From the NCBI GenBank assembly GCA_031287415.1, contig JAITSY010000027.1:1-64000 (forward strand): a stretch of DNA of 64,000 bases. The letters are read 5' to 3'. The translations under genes were made by a program, and so were the position numbers. Each line of letters begins with the position of its first letter. Within the stretch, counting starts at the first letter, position 1. Under the pieces are notes generated by a model. It did not search any database. It was not told where the DNA came from and worked only from the letters and a program-made list of their open reading frames with translations. The DNA comes from Candidatus Methanorbis basalitermitum (GTDB lineage: Archaea > Halobacteriota > Methanomicrobia > Methanomicrobiales > Methanocorpusculaceae). Positions 1 through 7,886 of this stretch are shown in pieces.

Positions 1-118
1 TCTTGTCAGTGGAGGCAGGATCTACAGTGTTAAGTTCCAGTGCGTTGACCGGGCAGGAGACCACACAGTTATTACAACCGGTACATCGCTCCATGTTGAT
101 ATGCATTGCAAATGCCAT
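1..118 (-). CDS. N-terminal fragment of a 4Fe-4S ferredoxin-type protein, probably an Fwd/Fmd iron-sulfur subunit
   Basis: Only about 39 codons are inside the window; the gene runs off the left edge. The reverse strand reads MAFAMHINMERCTGCNNC followed by VVSCPVNALEL, a typical CxxCxxCxxxCP motif for one [4Fe-4S] cluster close to the N-terminus. It lies downstream of the fused fwdDB gene in the same direction, so an electron-carrying subunit of formylmethanofuran dehydrogenase is likely, but the fragment cannot decide which one. The ATG at 118 is preceded by an AT-rich stretch with a TATA-like box near 175-190, so it probably has its own promoter rather than relying on read-through from fwdDB. 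Confidence 0.7.
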   Translation of the reverse strand, partial: MAFAMHINMERCTGCNNCVVSCPVNALELNTVDPASTDK

Positions 119-509
119 TACTTATATGCACCAGCCTTCGATAGAATATCGACTGTCAGTATTTGTATGTACTTGTATAAATATATTTTTGGATATAATT
201 TAATAATAATGAGGATTAAGAGAGTTCATATTTCATAAAATATATAATTAATATGGAAATATTAATATAATTTGAAAATATCACTTTGAGAGAACACTAC
301 AATCTGAACGAACCAGATTCAGGGACACCACGGATCACCATCTATCCGATTGCCGGATAAACCACCACACAAATCAGACGCTGACTCGCTGTAAAGCTAA
401 AGGAGGATCATCATATGACGTTTTTCTGTTGAATATGTACAAAAATTATTTCGGTTCCGTCATAGCTGCAACTCGAGCAGAGAAAAACGGCACATGCAGG
501 AGGGCAGGA
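119..509. promoter_or_regulatory. AT-rich intergenic region between fwdDB and the ferredoxin gene, with an orphan Shine-Dalgarno
   Basis: No convincing gene is present. The half nearest the ferredoxin start is very AT-rich and has a TATA-like run on the minus strand near 175-190. On the plus strand a near-perfect Shine-Dalgarno (AAAGGAGG, about 399-406) is correctly spaced before an ATG at 415, but the frame stops after five codons (MTFFC). This looks like the preserved leader of a lost or truncated gene, or possibly a tiny leader peptide. Confidence 0.5.
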
Positions 510-2231
510 TCATTTCTGCCTCTGTTTGATACGTCGGATTTCTTCCAGGATACGGGAAAGAATCACCTCATCCGACGGCATACCCGACGTAAACGCCTTT
601 CTTACATGAATCGGCACACCGTCCAGCCGGTAGGCCGTTCCCTCGGCGTCGATGCCGACTGCCGCAACTGGGATGTGGAGCTTTGCAACCGCTGTTGAAA
701 GTGAGATGAACGGATCGAGGACAACCGTATTGATTTTCGTAAGATGCGTCACCGTCTCACGCGGGAAGTGGGCACCGAGATCCGTTCCGAGGATCAGCAC
801 CGCGTCCGCCTCCCACCTTGCGAGAATGTCCACCCCGCTCGTCTCGCCCGGGTTGTAGTGGACAATACCCCGTGAATAGTCCACAGCATACGGGTATCCT
901 GCGGTGAGCGAAAATATCTGATTCGTGCCGTCCACATTCCAGTGGCCTCGAAGCGGGGTCAGTGTGCACTTCGTGTACCGGTTCAGTTCATCAACGAGTT
1001 CGATTCCAGCCCGCACATTCTTGTACTTCCCCCGCGACTGCGTGAGACCAATGCCGGTAAAAAATGAGCAGAATTTTGCATTCAGCAGAATATCCGCGAG
1101 GTTGAACAGCACACTGCGCTCAACACCCGCAACCACGTTGGGGATGACATCCCGTTTGCCCCGCACGATGGCCCGCAATGCGTTGAAGAGGGCATAATCC
1201 CCCCCCAGCTTGACCTGAATAAAGATATCTGCAAGCTTGGCCGTCTCCGACTCGCGGATATCCACCACGATTACCATCCGGTCGGCGCGCCCCTCGGGAC
1301 GGAACGCACCAGTCGAAAACGTCGAGTACCGAGACATATGGCGGGGATGGGCGGCAATCGGATTGCAGGCCCAGTACACGATGACATCGGCACGGTTCTT
1401 CACCTGCCCGAGGGTACAACCAGGATGACCGACCTCCTGCACAGCCATGATCGTCGGACCATGGCACTCAGAGGAACAGTTGTCCATCGCTGCGCCGATC
1501 ACCTCGGCGATCTCAAGTCCGATGTGCATCGCCTCGGTGGATGTACCCGACCAACCGTAAAGCAGCGGGCGCTTGGCAGTTGCAAACATTTCGGCAGCGG
1601 ATCTGATTGCATCGTCAAAGGATATCTCCTTCCATGCGTCTCCTTCACGGCGAATCGGCTTTGCCATGCGACCCGGCGATTGGAACTTGCCAGACGAGAG
1701 CAGACATCCATTGACGACGTCGGTGACGACACCATCCCGTATGTGCAGTTCAATGTCATCGCAGAGGCAACCACAGAGAGGACAGGCATGGTTTCTCACC
1801 ACCTTTTCCCCTTTTTCTACATCGGGAATGCGCGTACCGGCAGGGATTTCATACCTGAGGCCGCCGAGTTCCTCCATCAAATCCCATGCCGACAACAGGG
1901 GGAGATCTGTTGCTGAAACCGTGACAGGCATGCCCTTGAAATCCGGTGCTCCAGTTGCGTGGGTGAATTCATGGAGGATGAAGTTTGCATACGGGCCGCA
2001 TGGAAGGAAGACCACGCCGGCCGGGGTTTCGGGCGATTCGCGGACAAAAAATATTGTTTTACCCGCGGTACTTTCGATAAGAACATGCTCTCCTTCTTCA
2101 ACACCGATCTCCATCAGGTCCATCGGATTGAGGAAACAGTAGGAAGTTTCGCGGGAGTAGTCTTTGGTGTCTTTATAGTACAGCTTGGCACCCTGATTAG
2201 GGGTTCGCCCGCTGCTCATCAGCAGTTTCAT
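510..2231 (-). CDS. fwdDB: Formylmethanofuran dehydrogenase, fused subunits D and B (molybdo/tungstopterin catalytic subunit)
   Basis: Catalytic part of the enzyme that reduces CO2 to formylmethanofuran, the first step of hydrogenotrophic methanogenesis. Residues 1 to about 125 match the small FwdD domain that helps bind the pterin cofactor. From about residue 145 the protein is FwdB-like: a cluster-binding segment ACPLCGCLCDDIE (Cys 150, 153 and 157) and the metal-ligand motif SSECHGPT with Cys at about 256, so this is the cysteine and not the selenocysteine form. At 573 residues it equals the sum of the two usual subunits. The single uninterrupted frame shows a fusion in the order D-B. The divergent mobB gene next door makes the matching guanine-dinucleotide cofactor. 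Confidence 0.93.
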   Translation of the reverse strand: MKLLMSSGRTPNQGAKLYYKDTKDYSRETSYCFLNPMDLMEIGVEEGEHVLIESTAGKTIFFVRESPETPAGVVFLPCGPYANFILHEFTHATGAPDFKGMPVTVSATDLPLLSAWDLMEELGGLRYEIPAGTRIPDVEKGEKVVRNHACPLCGCLCDDIELHIRDGVVTDVVNGCLLSSGKFQSPGRMAKPIRREGDAWKEISFDDAIRSAAEMFATAKRPLLYGWSGTSTEAMHIGLEIAEVIGAAMDNCSSECHGPTIMAVQEVGHPGCTLGQVKNRADVIVYWACNPIAAHPRHMSRYSTFSTGAFRPEGRADRMVIVVDIRESETAKLADIFIQVKLGGDYALFNALRAIVRGKRDVIPNVVAGVERSVLFNLADILLNAKFCSFFTGIGLTQSRGKYKNVRAGIELVDELNRYTKCTLTPLRGHWNVDGTNQIFSLTAGYPYAVDYSRGIVHYNPGETSGVDILARWEADAVLILGTDLGAHFPRETVTHLTKINTVVLDPFISLSTAVAKLHIPVAAVGIDAEGTAYRLDGVPIHVRKAFTSGMPSDEVILSRILEEIRRIKQRQK

Positions 2232-2335
2232 GAAAATTTAATCTCCAGCCGACCCAGAGGGCAAAACGGCTATGTTATTCAGTATGTATCCTGGTCTAAA
2301 TTAATAAAGTGATCTTAGGATGCAACAGTATAGAT

Positions 2336-2761
2336 ATGCGGATCATCAACATCATCGGTCATTCGAACTCCGGGAAAACAACCATGATCGCCCAGCTTGT
2401 GCCACTCCTTGCCCAAGTTGGGACAGTTGCCACAATAAAACACATGGGCCATCATCTCTGGAAACTTCCGGCAGGAAAGGACACAACTGTCCACTTCGAA
2501 GGAGGGGCAATGGCGGCGGCAGGTATTGATGCGGAGAAAACTGTGATGAGTCTCCAGACAAAGAATGTCCATGAAATTCTGGCATTCTACTGCTGGAAGG
2601 GCTATGACTATGTGGTGGTGGAAGGGTTCAAGGAGGAGGGATTCCCCTCTGTGGTGATTGGCGATCTGCCTGCGGGAAATGTAGTTCTGCGGAATGCGGA
2701 TGTTCTGGACGTGTTTGAGAAACGGGATATGTTCGCCGAGTATGTGCCCGCGAAGCGGTGA
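2336..2761 (+). CDS. mobB: Molybdopterin-guanine dinucleotide biosynthesis protein MobB
   Basis: GTP-binding adaptor that helps attach GMP to molybdopterin, giving the dinucleotide cofactor used by formylmethanofuran dehydrogenase. The start MRIINIIGHSNSGKTT carries a P-loop (residues 8-15), and the later VVVEGFKEEG segment is typical of MobB. At 141 residues it is a complete minimal MobB. I chose the ATG at 2336 because it starts directly before the first beta strand; an in-frame GTG at 2309 would add nine residues of no family character. It is divergent from fwdDB, about 100 bp away. A T-rich run at 2765-2772 right after the stop is a plausible archaeal terminator. The gene is intact although moaA and moaC elsewhere in the window are broken. 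Confidence 0.9.
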   Translation: MRIINIIGHSNSGKTTMIAQLVPLLAQVGTVATIKHMGHHLWKLPAGKDTTVHFEGGAMAAAGIDAEKTVMSLQTKNVHEILAFYCWKGYDYVVVEGFKEEGFPSVVIGDLPAGNVVLRNADVLDVFEKRDMFAEYVPAKR

Positions 2762-2980
2762 TGAAAGTTTTTTTAAGGAGAGCGGTTCTTCCAAAAAACA
2801 TCCCTCCCAGCACTACATCTCGCTGCCAACCCATGCCCTGTTGCAAGATATCTCGCCGCCGGACATCGTAAACCTGCCTCCCCCTGACCTCCCAACCGCT
2901 ATCTTGCCGTGCGGTGTTGCTTTCAGGTCTCCTGAAATTAATAGGACTACATCTGTGATGTATCGTGATATAACATTACG

Positions 2981-4108
2981 TCAAAAATCAAACGAGCCGT
3001 ACTTGCCGCCGCCTCCAGGAAACAGCGTAACGCGGCCTTCTCGCATTTTGATGATCGCCTCGGCTGCCACCAGCGATACCGCCGCAAGATCCGCAGCTGG
3101 AACTTCCAGCAGCACCGCAATCTCACTACCGAACGCCTCGATGAGCCGGCCGTACAGCGCGGTACACTTCTTCACGCTCGGCGAGGATGCCCCAAGCACG
3201 CGGACGATCACCTCACCAAGAGGGATCATCTTCAGATACGGCGGCCGCATGACCGGCTCGACAAGAGTTGCGAGCACCTCAGCACGCTCACGGACACCAA
3301 GCTTGATCCTTCCTTTGTCGTGCGAACACCGCCAGTGCAAGCGCTTCGCCTCCGCAAGGGAAAACTGCGCATAGCAACGGGTGCATGCTGTACGGTTGTA
3401 TTTCCCCTCCTCTGGAAAAAAACCCGCATTCAGCACAACCGCACCCTCTGCAACGGCTGCCAGAGCCGCTTTGGGAGAACACCTGGCAAGCTCAATCCGC
3501 GTAAACTCGCGGCCGAGCTTCAGCGGCGTCGGGCTGTGGGCATCCGAGCTGGTCAGAAACGGAACATCTGCCAACTCTGCAATCCCCACACCGTAGCTGG
3601 AGTCGGCGGACAGCCCAAGTTCACAGAACTCAAAACCCTCCTCGCCGTAGCACGCGGACGGCTCGGTGTATGCAGCAAACAACGATGTCCATGGCGTAAA
3701 TGCATGGGCCGGACCAATCATACCGCCCAGATCATGCACAGCCGCTGCGATCTCCCCACCATTCAGATGCAGATGCGGCCGGCCCGCGGTTACCAGATGA
3801 CCACATGCTGGAGCAAACCGATCCTGCAGCTCGGCAAACTGATCGAAACTCTCCATCAGAATCACATGATGCACGCGGGCAGAATCCTCGACCTCGGTCT
3901 GAGGCACCACAACAATCCCGTACTCATTTTCCACAAATGGTTCCCACATTCTGCGCCATTCGGGATGCAGTGCATCACCGCTGCCTACAACATCGATTCC
4001 TTTCATTCTGCAGCCAGCGAGAATATTTTCCGGCAACATATCCTTTGATGTAGCCATCGAAAAACGGGAGTGCAGATGGAGGTCGGCATTCCTCTGCATG
4101 GAGCTCAC
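2981..4108 (-). CDS. Endonuclease Q family protein (PHP-domain DNA repair nuclease)
   Basis: EndoQ nicks DNA on the 5' side of deaminated bases such as uracil and hypoxanthine. The PHP metal site is visible in ADLHLHSRFS (residues 8-17), in GSGDALHPEW around 42-51, and in the SSDAHSPTPLKLG segment near residue 200. A zinc-finger-like segment, CTRCYAQF followed by HWRCSHDKG, lies around residues 245-275. The length (375) fits the core of the archaeal family, whose C-terminal tail varies. Its start codon overlaps the stop of the upstream PAC2-like gene (ATGA), so it is the last cistron of the L44e/S27e/aIF2alpha/Nop10 transcript. The family assignment is firm; activity is inferred from characterised homologues. 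Confidence 0.85.
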   Translation of the reverse strand: MSSMQRNADLHLHSRFSMATSKDMLPENILAGCRMKGIDVVGSGDALHPEWRRMWEPFVENEYGIVVVPQTEVEDSARVHHVILMESFDQFAELQDRFAPACGHLVTAGRPHLHLNGGEIAAAVHDLGGMIGPAHAFTPWTSLFAAYTEPSACYGEEGFEFCELGLSADSSYGVGIAELADVPFLTSSDAHSPTPLKLGREFTRIELARCSPKAALAAVAEGAVVLNAGFFPEEGKYNRTACTRCYAQFSLAEAKRLHWRCSHDKGRIKLGVRERAEVLATLVEPVMRPPYLKMIPLGEVIVRVLGASSPSVKKCTALYGRLIEAFGSEIAVLLEVPAADLAAVSLVAAEAIIKMREGRVTLFPGGGGKYGSFDF

Positions 4109-4572
4109 CTGATGCAGCTGAGATCATCAGGAGGCTTCGGCATGGCAGCCAATCCAATCGCCTCAGCCTCGATTATCATCCACTCAGCCAGTTCAGTCAG
4201 CTCTGTTCTGTCAGCATGAATGGGTGTCAACCTCTCCAGCACATCAAGCACCGCAGTTGGACTGACCGGATCCACCAGACACCCGGACGTCTCATCAAGA
4301 GGTGCGACGCCTTCCATGCTATACAGGCGTCCACGCGTAATTAAGAGACCAGCGGTCCGGGCGATGCCACCCAGCGGCACCACGGGACTGATAACCGCAC
4401 CCACGGCGAAAGCATCCTTTTTCAGGGGAGGAGAACTCTGTGCCGAAAACACCCGGGGATATTCCACCACCTGCTTTCCAACAGGCCCAACTCCTGGGAG
4501 CCCTGCTACTGCGACCGCTGTAGCATGTGCTGAAACATCCCCCACATACCAGCGGACCCTCACCGATTCCAT
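4105..4572 (-). CDS. PAC2-family (proteasome assembly chaperone-like) protein, internally shortened
   Basis: Archaeal PAC2 proteins of about 240-260 residues usually follow nop10, and this gene does so here. It keeps the N-terminal AVAGLPGVGPVGK signature (usual form GLPGVGNVGK), a late G-L-L segment, and the closing SGCLVDPVSPTAVLDVL helix seen in the family. Between them only about 40 residues remain where more than 100 are usual, so a core segment of the fold is missing without loss of frame. The ATG at 4572 overlaps the end of nop10 by 13 bases. It is either an in-frame deletion remnant that may not fold or a reduced version of the protein. Function unknown; a role in proteasome assembly is only a family-level suggestion. 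Confidence 0.6.
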   Translation of the reverse strand: MESVRVRWYVGDVSAHATAVAVAGLPGVGPVGKQVVEYPRVFSAQSSPPLKKDAFAVGAVISPVVPLGGIARTAGLLITRGRLYSMEGVAPLDETSGCLVDPVSPTAVLDVLERLTPIHADRTELTELAEWMIIEAEAIGLAAMPKPPDDLSCIR

Positions 4573-4721
4573 TCGCGTACCATCCGCCGATATTTTCCGT
4601 ATCGGTCCTGGGGGGAGTAGCGTGCAGGAGACGCATTTGCCGTTTCTGCGCCGCATTTCGGGCAAGTTTTTAAAAGAGTGTAAATATGATCAATCGGACA
4701 CTGTCGAATACGATCAGTCAT
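4560..4721 (-). CDS. nop10: Ribosome biogenesis protein Nop10 (H/ACA RNP component)
   Basis: A 53-residue protein in the standard archaeal position directly after aIF2alpha. It reads MTDRIRQCPIDHIYTLLK, then TCPKCGAETANASPARYSPQD, then RYGKYRR. The YTL, CPxCG, P-R-S-x-x-D and YG-x-YR blocks are the Nop10 hallmarks, so it should join Cbf5, Gar1 and L7Ae in the RNA-guided pseudouridylation complex. The first zinc half-site is reduced: one cysteine (C8) is seen where a CxxC pair is common, while C20 and C23 are intact. It starts 11 bases after the aIF2alpha stop. Confidence 0.88.
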   Translation of the reverse strand: MTDRIRQCPIDHIYTLLKTCPKCGAETANASPARYSPQDRYGKYRRMVREWNR

Positions 4722-4732
4722 ACGTCACCAAA

Positions 4733-5506
4733 TTATTTTTGTCTGCGTACCAGTTTCCCGGTACCTTCTGCCCGCTCCATCACCCCAATTGCAGCTCCAG
4801 CAGCTTTTTCCAGAGCTCGTTCTGCGGTCTTATAATCAGGAGCGACCACCTTTATCCGGTATCTGGGTGCACCAAGATACAACAGCTCAATCTCGGCGCC
4901 ATCAACCTTTGGTTCAGCAGAACGAAGGGCACGACGAATCACAATCACTCCGTCCGGTTTGTTGGACATGAGCTCCAGGACTGCAGAAACCGTGACCTTT
5001 AAAATCTTCACATTATCGGATGCAACCTTTGCCAACGCATCCTTCGCAACCCCGGGAAGATTGAACTTCGCAAGGGTCGCGTCGCAGGAGATGGCAATAT
5101 CCTCAAATGCTGCATACAGCGACGAGTATGCCAGGTACATCGCCTCTTCAATCATCTTTACCGCGACTGCGCTGTTCTCGGAAGCAAAACTGATCCACTT
5201 ATGGGCTTTTTGCTCATTTTTCCAGTCCTGAATCTTCTCACGGCGCTGATGCTCGTTCACATCCTTGAGGGAAAGATCGATATGGCCGCGGGTTTCGTCC
5301 ACATACAGGACCTTGCAGACAACCTTCTGTCCTTCGCGAATATAGTCCCGGATGTGCTTAATCCACCCGCGGGAGATCTCCGCAATTGGGATTAACCCCT
5401 TTCGTCCTTCATACTCATCTAAGGCAACGAATGCCGCAAAGTCCTTGACCTCCGTAACACTACAGACGACAAATTCTCCTTCTATTGGCCAATCTCTTTC
5501 ACTCAT
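4733..5506 (-). CDS. Translation initiation factor 2 subunit alpha (aIF2alpha)
   Basis: Subunit of the heterotrimeric factor that brings Met-tRNAi to the ribosome. The start MSERDWPIEGEFVVCSVTEV begins the N-terminal S1/OB domain (residues about 8-85, with GRKGLIPIAEIS and GHIDLSLKDV). A helical middle domain and the alpha/beta C-terminal domain, ending in a lysine-rich tail, follow. Length 257 residues is standard. The frame is open further upstream, but the family always starts at this methionine, which follows the S27e stop (5524) by 17 bases. It is part of the conserved euryarchaeal run L44e-S27e-aIF2alpha-Nop10. Confidence 0.95.
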   Translation of the reverse strand: MSERDWPIEGEFVVCSVTEVKDFAAFVALDEYEGRKGLIPIAEISRGWIKHIRDYIREGQKVVCKVLYVDETRGHIDLSLKDVNEHQRREKIQDWKNEQKAHKWISFASENSAVAVKMIEEAMYLAYSSLYAAFEDIAISCDATLAKFNLPGVAKDALAKVASDNVKILKVTVSAVLELMSNKPDGVIVIRRALRSAEPKVDGAEIELLYLGAPRYRIKVVAPDYKTAERALEKAAGAAIGVMERAEGTGKLVRRQK

Positions 5507-5523
5507 GGATGGAATTTCCGCAT

Positions 5524-5712
5524 TTACTCGTATGAAACTACGATGTCGGCTTTGATGTCGGCCTTGCCCCCGGTTGGCTCTGCAAGTACGCGCCCGCATA
5601 CGATGCACTCAACTTTTGAGGAGGCCTTATCGAACACAAGCTGTTCGTGTTCGCAGTCAGGACACTTTACCTGCAGAAACCTGCTTCGGTTTTCACGAGT
5701 TGCTTTTACCAT
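5524..5712 (-). CDS. rps27e: 30S ribosomal protein S27e
   Basis: A 62-residue zinc-ribbon ribosomal protein. [20 protein letters not shown] opens the protein, and [16 protein letters not shown] gives the second CxxC, so a four-cysteine zinc site is complete. The start is the family methionine at 5712; the frame is open further upstream but that extension overlaps the L44e gene. It sits 5 bases after the L44e stop and is clearly co-transcribed with it. Confidence 0.95.
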   Translation of the reverse strand: MVKATRENRSRFLQVKCPDCEHEQLVFDKASSKVECIVCGRVLAEPTGGKADIKADIVVSYE

Positions 5713-5717
5713 TTTAC

Positions 5718-5996
5718 TTACTCCGTAAGCTCGAATTTTCCTGCGCGGTATCCTGCTCTCAGGTGTGCTTTTCCACATTCCTTGCACCGATAGCGTACAT
5801 TGATCTTCTTGGTCGGTTTGTCCCCTCCAGGAACCTTGCCGAACTTGCCGCGGTTCCCAACGGAGCCCCGGCGTGCCTTCTGTCGGTCAATCCAGTGGAG
5901 GCCGGTTGTTTTACCCTTCTTTACCTTTTCCACCTCATGTTCAGTGTGCTTCAGACAGTACGGACAGTAGGTGTTGAACTTTACTGGTTTTTTCAT
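5718..5996 (-). CDS. rpl44e: 50S ribosomal protein L44e
   Basis: A 92-residue zinc-binding protein of the large subunit, near the E site. It starts [20 protein letters not shown] and has a second zinc pair in [20 protein letters not shown]. The basic loop [20 protein letters not shown] matches archaeal and eukaryotic L44e. It is the first gene of the minus-strand run that continues through S27e, aIF2alpha, Nop10, PAC2-like and EndoQ. Only about 40 bases separate it from the GINS gene, so its promoter would overlap the GINS 3' end. Confidence 0.95.
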   Translation of the reverse strand: MKKPVKFNTYCPYCLKHTEHEVEKVKKGKTTGLHWIDRQKARRGSVGNRGKFGKVPGGDKPTKKINVRYRCKECGKAHLRAGYRAGKFELTE

Positions 5997-6038
5997 GAAT
6001 AATTGTCCCCTCTCATTCAAGGATACCAAATACCATAC

Positions 6039-6740
6039 TTATTTGCGAAGTCTGATATTTAATGCTATGTTGCGGCTGCAAAGAATTTCTGCCATGGGCT
6101 GTTGCAGTGAGACGATGTCTCCTGGAGAAAGAGCATAGCACCGTCCGCTATAATCCTGAAACTCTTCGACTTTTTCTTGTACCATGATGACGCGGTACGA
6201 TTCGGGAGCTCTTTCTGCATCGATGTTTCTATTCGGGAACATTTCATCTGCATGTGCATCCGCAAATGATGCCGCATCAGCCAAAAACGGCTCCTCGGGC
6301 GCTGACCCGGCGGCTGCAGGAGTGAAGTGGTACGCGGTTGTAGTATTTAACATCTGTTTGCCGTCACAAAGAGCCTTTCTGCATGCGGTGGCCGAGTCGG
6401 CAACGGCTTCGTACAGCGCCCGTTCACCCGATACCATGATGCGAAGTTCATCCCGATTGATCTCCTCACCGTTGGCTTTGGCAAGTGCGAGGGAGAAGAT
6501 CTTGCGAGTCCGTTCGGCATAGAGATCGCGGATGTACTCGCGCAGGCTTTCCCGTTCCTTTAAAAGCATCTGGACGCCATCGCAAAAGGGGTCGCCAAGA
6601 CCGTGCGCCTCATTGGTTAGTGCGGAGAGTTCCGCATGCACCTCTTCATAGAGGGTTGCAGGGATATCCGTCAGTGGCCCGCTGTTGCGCTCGTCGATCA
6701 AGTAGCCGTGCAGCTCAGAGATGCGGATGCGGTCAGACAT
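6039..6740 (-). CDS. GINS complex subunit (archaeal Gins51/Gins15 type)
   Basis: Part of the CMG-like replicative helicase complex with MCM and the RecJ-like/Cdc45 homologue. The N-terminal helical A domain (LYEEVHAELSALTNEAHGLG through the KERESLREYIRDLYAERTRKI helix) is followed by a low-complexity linker and a short beta-rich B domain at the C-terminus (YRVIMVQEKVEEFQDYSGRC, LSPGDIVSL), the Gins51 domain order. Its start immediately follows the stop of priS, an arrangement common in euryarchaea that links primase with the replisome. The RecJ-like protein at 36.1 kb is a likely partner. Confidence 0.85.
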   Translation of the reverse strand: MSDRIRISELHGYLIDERNSGPLTDIPATLYEEVHAELSALTNEAHGLGDPFCDGVQMLLKERESLREYIRDLYAERTRKIFSLALAKANGEEINRDELRIMVSGERALYEAVADSATACRKALCDGKQMLNTTTAYHFTPAAAGSAPEEPFLADAASFADAHADEMFPNRNIDAERAPESYRVIMVQEKVEEFQDYSGRCYALSPGDIVSLQQPMAEILCSRNIALNIRLRK

Positions 6741-7886
6741 TCATGCTCCTCCCATCTCGGCGAGCCCGCGGCAACAGAGGAAAACCGCGAGAGATTCTGG
6801 CACGATGTTTGTTCCCTTGTGGAGATCATAGCACGTGCCGAGGATCGGCACAGAGAGATCGAAAGAGCATGCAACGGCTACCTGTCGCTCGCCGAAGACC
6901 ACGGCATCAATCAGCGGATCGAATGCTTCAAGACGGCTGATCTCAAGTGGCGTCACCCGCAGACCCGATCCGCCGTGCAGCGAACCCGGGAGGCGAATGA
7001 GCCGCTTGATGTCAGTAGTCACCGGCTCATCGGTCTGCGCGGCTGCTGCAAGAATTTTTTCCTGGAATGGCGGGTTCTCGGCATTTGCGACAGATCGGAT
7101 GACTTTGTTTTCGAGGAGTTTTTCCGGATCATTTGCCGCAATTGTGCGGATTGCATCAAGATTCTGCAAAAACCCTGCGGCAACCGTCTCAGAGAGTCCT
7201 CTTATGCCGCGGAGATATTCGATCTGCTCTGTAGACTCCATTGCAGCAATACGATCCAGCTCGGCCGTGAACGTAGTCCGGTAGCGCTTCTGCCAGCCAT
7301 TATCTCTTGCCAGTCCTGCAAGCATCCTTTCCGCGGAGAGACCGACTCCAGATACGTAGTTAACAAGTTCGCGGCGCTCGGCACTGTCCCAACTCCGGAC
7401 CGCAAGCGTCGGAACATGGATATGGTAGCCGCGGCCTCCTGAGAAGTTGATCCTGAGATCGCATTCGGCAAAGCCAAGTTCTCCTGTCAGCATGCCGATG
7501 AGTTTGAACAGCTCGTCCTTGATCCGCGAGAGCATGACGTCATACGGTCCGCGGACGATGTGGTCCGCATCAAGATCGAAGATCAAATCCGCGCCCAGCC
7601 ACCCTTTGTCGCTCATCTGCCCAGCACTCGGCCGCACATAATAGGCACTTGAATAGTAGACGTGCGCCGGTGTCATGGTTTTGAGGTAAGTGTAGACCTC
7701 TTCCGGCGAACTGAAAGAGAGGTGGCGGCGCATGCCGGATGCCTTTGTGTCGCGTGAAAAAAAGATGAAGCCCCATTCTCGTTCCGCGAGAGATTCGGGA
7801 ATATATACAGCACCAGCTCCTTGTATTTCTCCGTTGTAGTAGGCAGAAAATCTCTGCTTGAGGAATTCATAGGTCGCCGGCTTCAT
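6741..7886 (-). CDS. priS: DNA primase small subunit PriS
   Basis: Catalytic subunit of the archaeal/eukaryotic-type primase. The metal-binding DLDAD motif is at residues 104-108 (LIFDLDADH) and the nucleotide-binding SGGRGYHIHVP motif near 149-159. A family helix LIRLPGSLHGGSGLRV near the C-terminus holds further active-site residues. At 381 residues it is complete. Its start overlaps the elp3 stop by four bases (ATGA) and its stop abuts the GINS start, so elp3, priS and GINS are translationally coupled. Confidence 0.95.
   Translation of the reverse strand: MKPATYEFLKQRFSAYYNGEIQGAGAVYIPESLAEREWGFIFFSRDTKASGMRRHLSFSSPEEVYTYLKTMTPAHVYYSSAYYVRPSAGQMSDKGWLGADLIFDLDADHIVRGPYDVMLSRIKDELFKLIGMLTGELGFAECDLRINFSGGRGYHIHVPTLAVRSWDSAERRELVNYVSGVGLSAERMLAGLARDNGWQKRYRTTFTAELDRIAAMESTEQIEYLRGIRGLSETVAAGFLQNLDAIRTIAANDPEKLLENKVIRSVANAENPPFQEKILAAAAQTDEPVTTDIKRLIRLPGSLHGGSGLRVTPLEISRLEAFDPLIDAVVFGERQVAVACSFDLSVPILGTCYDLHKGTNIVPESLAVFLCCRGLAEMGGA

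Noticed and set aside
415-470. Selenoprotein start with TGA at codon 6
   Set aside because: After the TGA the frame reaches a TAG within about 12 codons, and no SECIS-like hairpin or homologue is seen.
1338-1916. 192-codon plus-strand frame opposite fwdDB
   Set aside because: Shadow of the FwdB coding sequence; no protein-like motifs.
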